64,000 bases of DNA, from assembly GCF_004365355.1 (NCBI RefSeq), contig NZ_SODP01000005.1, forward strand, positions 186,001 to 250,000, given 5' to 3'. The stretch comes from Kribbella pratensis (GTDB taxonomy: Bacteria > Actinomycetota > Actinomycetes > Propionibacteriales > Kribbellaceae). Position numbers and translations under genes: made by a program. Positions within the stretch are counted from its first letter, which is position 1; every line of letters begins with the position of its first letter. Below are positions 41,775-50,366 of the stretch, piece after piece. Below the pieces are notes generated by a model. It ran no database searches, was not told the DNA's origin, and saw only the letters and a list, made by a program, of their open reading frames with translations.

Positions 41775-42998
41775 ATGACTGAGGCGGTAGAGGTCACCCG
41801 GGTGGTGGACCAGGCTCATCGGGAGAGCTGGTCGACCGTACTGGCGTCGGTCGTGCGTCTGACCCGGGACCTCGACCTGGCCGAGGACTGCACGCAGGAC
41901 GCGTTCGTGCAGGCGTTGCGGACCTGGCCGGACGGGATCCCGTCGAACCCGGGCGGCTGGCTGACCACGGTCGCGCGACGCCTCGCCCTGGACCGGCTCC
42001 GGCGGGAGACCAATCTGTGGCGGAAGCTCCCACTGCTGGTCGAGGAACCCGGCGAGATCGAGCAGCCGACGGATCCGCTGCGGCTGGTGTTCACCTGCTG
42101 CCACCCGGCGCTGGCGCGCGAATCGCAGGTCGCGCTGACGTTGAGGCTGATCTGCGGACTGACGACCCGCGAGGTGGCGGCCGTCCTGCTGATCAGCGAG
42201 TCGACGGCGGCAGCGCGGATCACGCGGGCCAAGAAGAAGATCGCGGCGGCCGGCATTCCGTACCGGATCCCGGCGGATCACGAGCTGCCCCAGCGGTTGG
42301 ACGCCGTGCTGACCGTCGTACATCTGGTCTATACGGCCGGGCATCTTGCGGCGGGGTCGGCGTTGACTCGCACCGATCTGACCGGCCGCGCGGTCGAGTT
42401 GGCACGGATGCTCGAGCGGCTGATGCCGGACGAGCCGGAACCGCAGGCGTTGCTCGGGTTGCTGTTGATGACCGAGGCGCGCGGTGATGCACGAGTGAGC
42501 GCTGACGGCGAGCTGGTGTTGCTCGCGGATCAGGACCGGTCGCGGTGGGACGCACAACTGCTCGCGGAGGGCGTCTCGCGAGCGACGGCGGCGTTGGAGC
42601 GCGGCCACGGGCGGTTCGCGTTGCAGGCGGCCGTTGCCGGGTTACACGTGACCGCGCCGTCGTGGTCGAGGACGAACTGGGGTCAAGTGGTCCGCATGTA
42701 CGACGCGATGCTGGTGAGCTGGCCGACGCCGATCGTCGCTCTCAACCGGGCCGCCGCGCACAGCCTCGTCCCCGGCGCGGACCTGAACACGGTCCTCGGC
42801 GAATTGGATGCCTTGAGCAAGGAACCCGCGTTGGCGACGTACGCCTATCTGCCGGCCACTCGCGCCGACGTGCTCACCAGGCTCGGTCGCACGGACGAGG
42901 CCGCCGAGGCCTACCGGGAGGCGATCCAGCTCACCGCCAACGAGACCGAACGCCGCTTCCTGACCGCGAGGCTTCAGGCGCGCGGGGCCCAGAGCTGA
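41775..42998 (+). CDS. ECF42-type sigma factor with C-terminal extension
   Basis: A 407-residue sigma factor of the same type as that at 25063. Region 2 (LDLAEDCTQDAFVQALRTW, PGGWLTTVARRLALDRL), region 4 (LTTREVAAVLLISESTAAARITRAKKKI, about 130-157) and the DUF6596/TPR C-terminus (FALQAAVAGLHVTAPSW, TAYREAIQLTANETE) are evident. It is linked to a DGPF protein. Its 3' end overlaps the convergent MerR gene by 25 bp. Confidence 0.92.
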   Translation: MTEAVEVTRVVDQAHRESWSTVLASVVRLTRDLDLAEDCTQDAFVQALRTWPDGIPSNPGGWLTTVARRLALDRLRRETNLWRKLPLLVEEPGEIEQPTDPLRLVFTCCHPALARESQVALTLRLICGLTTREVAAVLLISESTAAARITRAKKKIAAAGIPYRIPADHELPQRLDAVLTVVHLVYTAGHLAAGSALTRTDLTGRAVELARMLERLMPDEPEPQALLGLLLMTEARGDARVSADGELVLLADQDRSRWDAQLLAEGVSRATAALERGHGRFALQAAVAGLHVTAPSWSRTNWGQVVRMYDAMLVSWPTPIVALNRAAAHSLVPGADLNTVLGELDALSKEPALATYAYLPATRADVLTRLGRTDEAAEAYREAIQLTANETERRFLTARLQARGAQS

Positions 42999-43390
42999 TC
43001 GGCGTCGCCGGCTTCCATCCGGCCGCGGTACACGTCGATCTTGTGGTCGATGAGCTCCAGACTCTCCTGCAGCTCGGCGAGCTGGGTGAGTACGTCGGAG
43101 CGGTGCGCCTCGAGCAGCTCGAGCCGGTCCTTCTCGTTGCCGCGCCCGGCGAGAACGAGCTCGGCGTACTGGCGGATGGTGCGGATCGGCATCCCGGTGG
43201 CGCGGAACTTGGTGCAGATCTTGATCCAGTCCAGGTCGATCTGGCGGTACCGACGGCGCCCGCCGGCGGTGCGGTCGACGGTGGTGACCACCAGGCCGGC
43301 GCGTTCGTAGTACCGCAGCGTGTGGACGCTGACGCCGGTGCGTTCGGCGGCCTCGGCAATGCTGATCCCGCGTTCATTGACTTCGAGCAC
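42974..43390 (-). CDS. MerR-family transcriptional regulator
   Basis: A 138-residue regulator. N-terminal HTH-wing (ISIAEAAERTGVSVHTLRYYERAGLV, about 9-34) and a C-terminal dimerisation helix (LELLEAHRSDVLTQLAELQESLELIDHKID) with no cysteines for metal binding. GTG 43390 has AGGA about 8 nt upstream; no ATG alternative exists in a sensible place. It lies 24 bp from the divergent MFS efflux gene and is its likely activator. Confidence 0.9.
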   Translation of the reverse strand: MLEVNERGISIAEAAERTGVSVHTLRYYERAGLVVTTVDRTAGGRRRYRQIDLDWIKICTKFRATGMPIRTIRQYAELVLAGRGNEKDRLELLEAHRSDVLTQLAELQESLELIDHKIDVYRGRMEAGDADQLWAPRA

Positions 43391-43407
43391 GCTCTAAATC
43401 CTACCGT
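43377..43407 (+). promoter_or_regulatory. MerR-type promoter with 19-bp spacer, leaderless MFS transcript
   Basis: TTGACT (43377-43382) and TACCGT (43402-43407) are 19 bp apart, the long spacer characteristic of MerR-activated promoters. The spacer has the dyad GAGC-AC-GCTC (43385-43394), extended by TT/AA. The -10 ends 7 nt before ATG 43415, so the mRNA would be leaderless; no ribosome site is present. The -35 and dyad lie over the start of the MerR gene itself. Confidence 0.65.
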
Positions 43408-43414
43408 CGATGGT

Positions 43415-44830
43415 ATGACCCTCTCAACGCTCGAGGACACTGGTCTGACCAGTGCTCGCAGGTACGCCGTCCTGGTGATCTGCTGCGCCAGCCTGCTGAT
43501 CTCGGTGATGGACATCTCGATCGTCAACGTCGCCCTGCCCGCGATCCGTGACGGGCTCGGCGCCTCGACGGCCGGACTGCAGTGGACCGTCGACGCCTAC
43601 ACGCTCGTGCTCGCGAGCTTCCTGCTGCTGGCCGGATCGACCGCCGACCGGTTCGGTCGCCGCCGGATGTTCCGGCTCGGGCTGATCGTGTTCGGGATCG
43701 GTTCGCTGCTGTGCAGCCTGGCGCCCGGTATCGGCTGGCTGATCGCCGCGCGGGCCGTGCAGGCGGTCGGCGGCACGATGCTCAACCCGGTCGCGATGGC
43801 GATCGTGGTGACCGTGTTCCCCGATCGTGCCGAGCGGGCCAGGGCGATCGGGATCTTCGGCGCGACCGCGGGGCTGTCGCTCGTCCTCGGCCCGATCCTC
43901 GGCGGCGTGCTCGTCGACGGCCTCGGCTGGCGGTCGATCTTCTGGGTGAACCTCCCGATCGTCGTCCTCGCGGTGGTCTTCACCAGCCTGTTCGTCCCGG
44001 AGTCGCGTGCCGCCCACGGCCGCCGGTTCGACCCGATCGGACAGCTCCTCGTGATCTTCGTCCTCGGCGGTGTCGTGTCGGCGATCATCGAGTCCGAGAA
44101 GCACGGCTGGGGTACGCCGTTCATCGTCGGACTGCTCGTGATCGCGGCCGTGTCGGCGGTCGCCCTGATCGCGTACGAACGTCGCCGCGAGGAGCCGCTG
44201 CTCGAGCTGCGCCTGTTCCGCAGCGTCCCGTTCAGCTCCGCCGTACTGATCGCGCTGTTCGCCTACAGCGGCTTCGGCGCGTTCCTCTTCGTCACGACGC
44301 TCTACCTGCAGAGCGTCCGCAACCTGTCCGCCCTCGATGCCGGCCTGTCCCTGCTGCCGGTCGGTCTGCTGATCTGCGTGCTGTCGCCGCTCACCGGCCG
44401 CGTGGTCGGTTCGCTCGGTCCGCGGCTGCCGCTAGTTGTCGCGGGTACGGCGCTCACCCTCGGAGCGGCCGCGTCGATGACGATCGGCATCGCCACCCCG
44501 CTTCCCGTGGTCCTCGCGATCTTTCTGCTGTTCGGCGTCTTCCTGGGCACGATCAACCCGCCGATCGCGAACTCGGCGGTCTCCGGGATGCCCGCGTCGA
44601 TGACCGGGCTCGCGGCGTCGCTCGCGTCGGTCGGGCGGCAGACCGGTATGTCGCTCGGTGTCGCGATCGCCGGATCGATCGTCGGTGCCAAGGCCACGAC
44701 CGATCCGCAGGCGTTCGTCCACGCCGCCCATCTCGTCTGGTGGCCGATCATCGCGATGGGACTCGTCGTCCTGGCGCTGGCCCTGGTGAGCACGAGCCGC
44801 CGCGCACTCCTTACGGTGCAGGCGGTGTGA
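43415..44830 (+). CDS. DHA2-family MFS multidrug efflux transporter
   Basis: A 471-residue, 14-helix EmrB/QacA-type drug:H+ antiporter. Motifs: DISIVNVALPAI in helix 1 (D1), TADRFGRRRMFRLG (motif A), GIFGATAGLSLVLGPILGGVL (motif C). ATG 43415 begins the family N-terminus although the frame runs open far upstream through the sigma-factor gene. Divergent from the MerR regulator. The end overlaps the convergent ECF gene by 20 bp. Confidence 0.93.
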   Translation: MTLSTLEDTGLTSARRYAVLVICCASLLISVMDISIVNVALPAIRDGLGASTAGLQWTVDAYTLVLASFLLLAGSTADRFGRRRMFRLGLIVFGIGSLLCSLAPGIGWLIAARAVQAVGGTMLNPVAMAIVVTVFPDRAERARAIGIFGATAGLSLVLGPILGGVLVDGLGWRSIFWVNLPIVVLAVVFTSLFVPESRAAHGRRFDPIGQLLVIFVLGGVVSAIIESEKHGWGTPFIVGLLVIAAVSAVALIAYERRREEPLLELRLFRSVPFSSAVLIALFAYSGFGAFLFVTTLYLQSVRNLSALDAGLSLLPVGLLICVLSPLTGRVVGSLGPRLPLVVAGTALTLGAAASMTIGIATPLPVVLAIFLLFGVFLGTINPPIANSAVSGMPASMTGLAASLASVGRQTGMSLGVAIAGSIVGAKATTDPQAFVHAAHLVWWPIIAMGLVVLALALVSTSRRALLTVQAV

Positions 44831-45746
44831 GTGGCAGACCGAAGTGCGTGACCAGGCTGGGTGTGCTGAACACATGGATATGGGTGAGCCCGGTGGCCGT
44901 CGGAGTGAGCACGGCGATGCCGTACGCCTCGCCCTTGAAGTAGGCGCCGACCGCGGGCTGACCGTTCGCGACGATCGGTAGCATCCGCCAGTCGCCAGGT
45001 GAGCCGACCGCGGAGGCCAGCAGCTGCAGGCACATCACCCGGCCGTTGAACCAGGCAGTCGTGCCGACCATCTCGATCGCCGCGTCCGCACGCAGGGCCC
45101 GCTCCAGGGCCGCCATGTCGGCGTTCTCGAAGCCGCTGACGTAATCCGCGAGCAGAGCCTGCGCCCGGGGGTCGTCCGGCTCGACGATCGCCTCGGTCGG
45201 GTTCTCGTCGAGCCGGGCCCGGGCTCGTTGCAGCGTGCTCTTCACCGCCGCGACGGAGGTGTCCAGCATCGTGGCGACCTCGGCGGCCGGGAACGCCAAA
45301 ACCTCGCGCAGGATCAGTACGGCGCGCTGTTTGGCCGGCAGGTACTGCAGAGCCGCGATGAGCGCCAGCCGCAGGCTCTCCCGTGTGGTGACGATCGTCG
45401 CCGGATCATCGAGCACCAACGACTCCGCGATCGGCTCCATGAAGAGCACGGACGGGTCGTCGGGAGGCGAGCCGGGGGAGAGGTCGGACGCCGGAGTGCC
45501 CAGCCCGGATGGCAAGGCGCGGCGGCCGCGCTGTTCGAGTGCGGTGAGGCAGACGTTGGTCGCGATCCGGTACAGCCAGACCCGCACCGACGAACGCTCC
45601 TCGAACCCCGACCAGGACCGCCACGCCCGCAGGTAGGTCTCCTGGACGGCGTCCTCCGCCTCGTGCACCGATGCGAGCATCCGGTAGCAGTGCGCGAGCA
45701 GCTCCTTGCGGAACGGCTCGGTTCGGCTGTCGAAGTCGCTCACCAT
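44811..45746 (-). CDS. SigG/SigJ-like ECF sigma factor with SnoaL-type C-terminus
   Basis: A 311-residue ECF factor. Region 2 (HCYRMLASVHEAEDAVQETYLRAWRSW) and region 4 (LPAKQRAVLILREVLAFPAAEVATMLDTSVAAVKSTLQRARARL) are followed by a SnoaL/NTF2-like domain (about 195-305), replacing a cognate anti-sigma factor. It matches the TIGR02960 'SigX5' group. ATG 45746 (MVSDFDSRTEPFRKELL) has GAGG 4 nt upstream and is the usual family start; ATG 45764 is possible. Stress-type regulation is likely but targets are unknown. Confidence 0.88.
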   Translation of the reverse strand: MVSDFDSRTEPFRKELLAHCYRMLASVHEAEDAVQETYLRAWRSWSGFEERSSVRVWLYRIATNVCLTALEQRGRRALPSGLGTPASDLSPGSPPDDPSVLFMEPIAESLVLDDPATIVTTRESLRLALIAALQYLPAKQRAVLILREVLAFPAAEVATMLDTSVAAVKSTLQRARARLDENPTEAIVEPDDPRAQALLADYVSGFENADMAALERALRADAAIEMVGTTAWFNGRVMCLQLLASAVGSPGDWRMLPIVANGQPAVGAYFKGEAYGIAVLTPTATGLTHIHVFSTPSLVTHFGLPLTPPAP

Positions 45747-45912
45747 TACCTCTTCCGTCGTCATCGGCCCAGCACCGGCCGTGCCCAGCCTGCCATCCGC
45801 CGGATGGCATCGTCTCCGCCCGTGCTCGGCATCATGGATCCTCTCGTTGCTGGTCGTTATCAGTACTGACCAGCGCTGCCGCGAAAAGGAATCGGCGTGC
45901 TTCACTGGGAGT

Positions 45913-46296
45913 ATGAGCACTCCGGGCTCAGAGCCGGCGTTGTCGGCCTCGGAAGAACGCACGTGGGCGATGCTCGCGCATGTGGGGGTGTTCATCGCGG
46001 CCTGGTTCGCGATGGGGTTCCTCTGTCCGCTGATCATCTGGCTGCTGTTCCGGGGGCGGTCCGAGTTCGTCCGCAAGAACGCGGTGGAGTCGCTGAACTT
46101 CCAGATCTCGCTGCTGATCTACACGGCGATCGCCGTCGTCCTGGTGCTGATCACGTTCGGTCTCGGGGTGCTGATCATCGTGCCGCTGATCGTGATCGGT
46201 GCGGTCGCGGCAGTCGTGGTGATCGTGCTGGCGACGATCGCGGCGTCGAGCGGGCAGGAGTACCAGTACCCGCTGACGATCCGGCTCGTCCGCTAG
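45913..46296 (+). CDS. DUF4870 small membrane protein
   Basis: A 127-residue protein with an Ala/Ser/Glu-rich lead and three to four hydrophobic segments (about 25-47, 67-85, 89-112). RTWAMLAHVG and VRKNAVESLNFQISLLIY are the DUF4870/Tic20-like signature. ATG 45913. Function unknown; abundant in actinobacteria. The next gene starts 10 bp later, so they may be co-transcribed. Confidence 0.85.
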   Translation: MSTPGSEPALSASEERTWAMLAHVGVFIAAWFAMGFLCPLIIWLLFRGRSEFVRKNAVESLNFQISLLIYTAIAVVLVLITFGLGVLIIVPLIVIGAVAAVVVIVLATIAASSGQEYQYPLTIRLVR

Positions 46297-46306
46297 GGTC
46301 TGGCCG

Positions 46307-47122
46307 GTGGAGCTCATCGGCCAGGGGATGGAAGGCGCGGTCTACGACCTCGGGGACGGGACCGTGCGGAAGGTCTGGTTCGACCGGCGGCCGGAGGATG
46401 TGTTGCCGCTGAAGGCGTTCCTGGACGAGCTGCCCGAGCTGCCTTTTCGCACACCGCGGATCCGCGAGGTTGACGTGGGGGAGAACGGGCTCGCGGTCAG
46501 CGTGGAGGACAAGCTGACCGGCGTGCCGTTGCATGAGGCTGGGCTGCCCGAGTCGAGGGCGCTCGATGCCTTTGTGTTTGTGGTTGAGGCGCTCCGCACA
46601 GCGCGGCCCGGTCCGGCGAGCCGAGCGCTACCGGTGATCGACGAGCCGTTCGGCGGACGGTCGTGGGGCGAGAGTCTGGCCGCCCTTGTACGTCGTCGTG
46701 CAGCAGCGTCGAAGGTTCATTTCGAGCGGGACGTGCCCGGTTTCCCTGGACTGCTGGAGACACTGGTCGAGGGGCTGCGCGGTCTGCCGGAGCTCGAGTT
46801 GAGCGTCGTGCACGGGGACGTGTGTCCGCCCAATGTGCTGATGCACGGCTCAGAGGTTGCCGCGGTGCTCGACTGGGGGTTTCTGTCGACTGCCGGGGAC
46901 AACACGTTCGAGGCGTCGTTGGCGGCGGGGTTCTTTGACATGTACGGGCCGGAGGCGCGGCGGCTCGACAACCTGTTGCTGGATCGGTTTGCGGAGCTCG
47001 GGCACGATCGGGACCGGATGCGGTTGTACCGGCAGGCGTACGCCGTCATCACCGCGACCATCTACGACGAGAACGCCGGTGACGGGCATTACGTCTGGTG
47101 TGTCAACCAGCTCACGAGGTGA
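46307..47122 (+). CDS. APH/ChoK-family phosphotransferase
   Basis: A 271-residue small-molecule kinase of the aminoglycoside-phosphotransferase fold. N-terminal Gly loop GQGMEGAVYDLGDG, catalytic loop VVHGDVCPPNVLM (about 167-179) with Asp and Asn, and metal Asp in VLDWGF. GTG 46307 begins almost at the fold. Family members phosphorylate antibiotics, choline or sugars; substrate unknown. Its end overlaps the convergent Nudix gene by 11 bp. Confidence 0.87.
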   Translation: MELIGQGMEGAVYDLGDGTVRKVWFDRRPEDVLPLKAFLDELPELPFRTPRIREVDVGENGLAVSVEDKLTGVPLHEAGLPESRALDAFVFVVEALRTARPGPASRALPVIDEPFGGRSWGESLAALVRRRAAASKVHFERDVPGFPGLLETLVEGLRGLPELELSVVHGDVCPPNVLMHGSEVAAVLDWGFLSTAGDNTFEASLAAGFFDMYGPEARRLDNLLLDRFAELGHDRDRMRLYRQAYAVITATIYDENAGDGHYVWCVNQLTR

Positions 47123-48008
47123 TCGGTACGCCGGCTCGTAGGTTGTAGAGCTGGTTCGGCGCGGCCAGGAGCATGGGGAGGCGGCGGGCGTTCAGCGGTG
47201 AGACCAGGCCCTCCAGCTCCTCGGGTGCGTGCCACGACAGGGCCCGGATCTCGAAGCCGTCCGGGTGGAGCTCGTCGATCAGTGACGGGTCGTGGACGCC
47301 GCCGTCGTACAGGATCTCGACCGCGTCGCCCCAGCCCTCCCAGCGCGGTAGCCAGTCGATGGCCAGTACGCCGAGCAGCGGCAGCGCCGTACCCATCTCC
47401 TCCTGCATCTCGCGGGACGCACCCGTCGCCGGGTCCTCGTCGGGCTCGACCACACCGCCGGGCAGCTCCAGGTCCTTCTTGTAGCTGACCTGACACAGCA
47501 GGACACGCCCAGCGGTGTCGCGTACGACGACGTGGGCGATCACCCGCTTCTTGGGCAGCGTCGAGTCCATCAACGCCGTCCAGCCTGTCACCGTGTTCGG
47601 CCGTGGGTCGTCGACGCGCATGCCGTAGATCGCGACGTCCCGGCGCTCACCGTCCACGAGCGCGGCACCACGCAGTACCCCTTCGCGCCGGAAACCGGAC
47701 CGGATGGCGACCCGCGCGGTCGAATGCAGCTCCGGGTCCACCTCCACCTGCAGCCGCTCGAACCCGAGCTCACCGAAGGCGTACTCCGTCACGAGCCGCA
47801 TAGCCTGCTCAGCCACCCCGGGGCCGCCGTCGAGCGACCAGACGACCAGAGCGACACCCGGCGTGGTCTGGCGCAGCTCAACCGTGCCCATGGTGTCGCC
47901 CGTGATGCCCGGGACGTTGTGCTCGACTATGAACGTCGTCACCTGCCCGTTCGGCTGCGAAGGTCGCAGCGTCAGCTCACCATCTGACAGGGGTTCCACG
48001 GCGGTCAC
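47112..48008 (-). CDS. GNAT-Nudix fusion protein
   Basis: A 298-residue two-domain protein. The N-terminal half is a RimJ/L-like GNAT (GPGVAEQAMRLVTEYAFGELGFERLQ, then IRSGFRREGVLRGAALV); the C-terminal half is a Nudix hydrolase with box GGVVEPDEDPATGASREMQEEMG (about residues 183-205), preceded by RVIAHVVVRDTAGRVLL. The fusion suggests coupled sanitising of a nucleotide-linked amine, but no substrate can be named. GTG 48008; it lies 10 bp downstream of glgB on the same strand, so may be read through from the glucan operon. Confidence 0.87.
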   Translation of the reverse strand: MTAVEPLSDGELTLRPSQPNGQVTTFIVEHNVPGITGDTMGTVELRQTTPGVALVVWSLDGGPGVAEQAMRLVTEYAFGELGFERLQVEVDPELHSTARVAIRSGFRREGVLRGAALVDGERRDVAIYGMRVDDPRPNTVTGWTALMDSTLPKKRVIAHVVVRDTAGRVLLCQVSYKKDLELPGGVVEPDEDPATGASREMQEEMGTALPLLGVLAIDWLPRWEGWGDAVEILYDGGVHDPSLIDELHPDGFEIRALSWHAPEELEGLVSPLNARRLPMLLAAPNQLYNLRAGVPITS

Positions 48009-48018
48009 CCCCTGAACG

Positions 48019-50268
48019 CTACCCGGTGAAGCGGAGGTACACCGTTGCCAGGGGTGGGACGGACAGCTCGGTGCTGGTGGTCATCCCGTGCCAGCCCGGT
48101 CCGTCGGCCTCGACGGCGCCCAAGTTGCCCACACCGGAGCCGCCGTACGTGTTGGCGTCGGTGTTGACGACCTCTTCCCAGCGGCCGGCGTATGGGAGAC
48201 CGAGGCGGTAGCCGTAGTGCGGGATCGCGGAGAAGTTCGCGACACACGCCACGGTCGGCTCACCTTCCTCGCCGTACCGGACGAACGAGAAGATGTTGTT
48301 GCTGGCATCGTTCGCGTCGATCCAGCTGAACTTCTCCGCGTCATGGTCGGTCCGCCAGAACGCCGGGTTGTCCTTGTAGACCCGGTTGAGATCGCGGACC
48401 AGCCGCTGCAGACCCTGGTGGTCGCTGTGGTCCAGCAGCCACCAGTCCAGCTCGCCCTTCTCCGACCACTCCGACTCCTGGCCGAACTCGCAGCCCATGA
48501 ACAGCAGCTGCTTGCCCGGATGCGCCCACATCATCGCCAGGTACGCGCGCAGGTTCGCCAGCTGTTGCCAGCGGTCGCCGGGCATCTTGCGGAGCAGCGA
48601 TCCCTTGCCGTGCACGACCTCGTCGTGGGAGAGCGGGAGGACGAAGTTCTCGGAGTACGCGTACATCATCGAGAACGTCAGCTCGGAGTGGTGGTACTGC
48701 CGGTGCACCGGCTCGTGCTCCAGGTAGCGGAGCGAGTCGTTCATCCAGCCCATGTTCCACTTGAAGCCGAACCCGAGCCCGCCGAGATGCGTCGCGCGGG
48801 TGACGCCCGGCCAGGACGTCGACTCCTCGGCGACGGTGATGACGCCGGGGACGCGCTTGTAGAGGGTCGCGTTCATCTCCTGCAGGAACGAGACGGCCTC
48901 CAGGTTCTCGCGGCCGCCGTACTGGTTCGGGACCCACTGGCCGTCCTGGCGCGAGTAGTCCAGGTAGAGCATCGAGGCGACCGCGTCCACGCGCAGGCCG
49001 TCGATGTGGAACTCCTCGGCCCAGTAGATCGCGTTCGCCACCAGGAAGTTCCGCACCTGGGGCCGGCCGAAGTCGAAGACCAGCGTGCCCCAGTCCGGCT
49101 GCTCGCCGCGGCGCGGGTCCGGGTGCTCGTACAGCGGTGTACCGTCGAAGCGGGCCAGGGCCCAGGCGTCCTTCGGGAAATGCGCGGGCACCCAGTCGAC
49201 GATGACGCCGATCCCGGCCTGGTGCAGCTTGTCGATGAGTAGCCGGAAGTCGTCCGGGTCGCCGAAACGCGAGGTCGGCGCGAAGTACGACGTGACCTGG
49301 TAGCCCCAGGATCCGCCGAACGGGTGCTCCATCACCGGCATCAGCTCGACATGGGTGAACCCCATGTCGTTGACGTAGGCAACGAGTTCGTCGGCCAGCT
49401 CGCGGTACGAGCGGCCCTTGCGCCAAGATCCGAGATGTACTTCGTAGACGCTCATCGGCTCGGCGTACGCCTCGGCCTGCGCGCGCCGCTCGAGCCACGC
49501 GGCGTCGCTCCACTCGTACGACGACTCGGTGACGACGGACGCGTTCGCCGGCGGAGTCTCGGCCAGGTTGGCCATCGGGTCGGCCTTCTGCCGCCAGACG
49601 CCGTCGCGGCCGCAGATGTCGAACTTGTACCGCGTGCCCGCGCCGACGCCGGGCACGAACAGCTCCCACACGCCGGACGAGCCGAGCGAACGCATCGGGT
49701 GCGCGCGGCCGTCCCAGAAGTTGAAGTCCGCGGTCAGCCGGATCCCCTGCGCGTTCGGGGCCCAGACGGCGAACGACGTGCCGGTGATGGTCCCGGTCGG
49801 GCCGTCGTACCGGCGGACGTGGGCGCCCAGCACAGTCCACAGCTGCTCGTGCCGGCCTTCGCCGATCAGATGCAGGTCGACCTCGCCGAGCGACGGGAGA
49901 TAGCGGTACGGGTCGTCGACCACGACCGCGGGACCGTCGGTGTAGGTCACCTCGAGGCGGTAGTCCGGCACCTTGTCGACGTCGAGTACGCCGACCCAGA
50001 TGCCGTCGTGCTCGTGCCGGAGGTCGAGGCGGTGTTGCTCGGTGTCATCGCCGTACAGCACCGTGACGCTCTTCGCGAACGGCCGCAGCGCGCGCACCGT
50101 CACACCGTGCTCGCCGAGATGCGGGCCGAGCACCTGATGAGGATCGTGATACGTGCCGGCGACGAGTCTGTCCAGGTCGGTCCGATCGACCGGAACCGCT
50201 GTCACCACAGGCTCCTCAACCGCCACCACAGGCTCCTCAAAAGCTTCGCGCTCTCCCATGAATCCCAT
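48019..50268 (-). CDS. glgB: 1,4-alpha-glucan branching enzyme
   Basis: A 749-residue GH13 enzyme. It has an N1-type extension and CBM48 (about 30-250), then the barrel with SFAPTSRFG/VDWVPAHFP (region I), DGLRVDAVAS (nucleophile, about 424), TVAEEST (acid, about 481) and PLSHDEV (about 547). It introduces alpha-1,6 branches in the maltosyl polymer made by GlgE. It follows mak on the same strand after 98 bp (50269-50366) and completes a treS-mak-glgB cluster. ATG 50268; a second in-frame ATG lies three codons in. Confidence 0.96.
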   Translation of the reverse strand: MGFMGEREAFEEPVVAVEEPVVTAVPVDRTDLDRLVAGTYHDPHQVLGPHLGEHGVTVRALRPFAKSVTVLYGDDTEQHRLDLRHEHDGIWVGVLDVDKVPDYRLEVTYTDGPAVVVDDPYRYLPSLGEVDLHLIGEGRHEQLWTVLGAHVRRYDGPTGTITGTSFAVWAPNAQGIRLTADFNFWDGRAHPMRSLGSSGVWELFVPGVGAGTRYKFDICGRDGVWRQKADPMANLAETPPANASVVTESSYEWSDAAWLERRAQAEAYAEPMSVYEVHLGSWRKGRSYRELADELVAYVNDMGFTHVELMPVMEHPFGGSWGYQVTSYFAPTSRFGDPDDFRLLIDKLHQAGIGVIVDWVPAHFPKDAWALARFDGTPLYEHPDPRRGEQPDWGTLVFDFGRPQVRNFLVANAIYWAEEFHIDGLRVDAVASMLYLDYSRQDGQWVPNQYGGRENLEAVSFLQEMNATLYKRVPGVITVAEESTSWPGVTRATHLGGLGFGFKWNMGWMNDSLRYLEHEPVHRQYHHSELTFSMMYAYSENFVLPLSHDEVVHGKGSLLRKMPGDRWQQLANLRAYLAMMWAHPGKQLLFMGCEFGQESEWSEKGELDWWLLDHSDHQGLQRLVRDLNRVYKDNPAFWRTDHDAEKFSWIDANDASNNIFSFVRYGEEGEPTVACVANFSAIPHYGYRLGLPYAGRWEEVVNTDANTYGGSGVGNLGAVEADGPGWHGMTTSTELSVPPLATVYLRFTG

Positions 50269-50366
50269 CCTGCCCGATCAGCATCGTCTTCACTGCACCC
50301 CGTACCCGCGGAGTCACGACGTACACAATCGTCATCCGGCCCTCGACGGCCGGAGATTTCGGCGAA

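Noticed and set aside
42545..43414. N-terminal extension of the MFS transporter reading through the sigma and MerR genes
   Set aside because: The frame is open by chance; the family N-terminus starts at ATG 43415 and the extension has no membrane segments.
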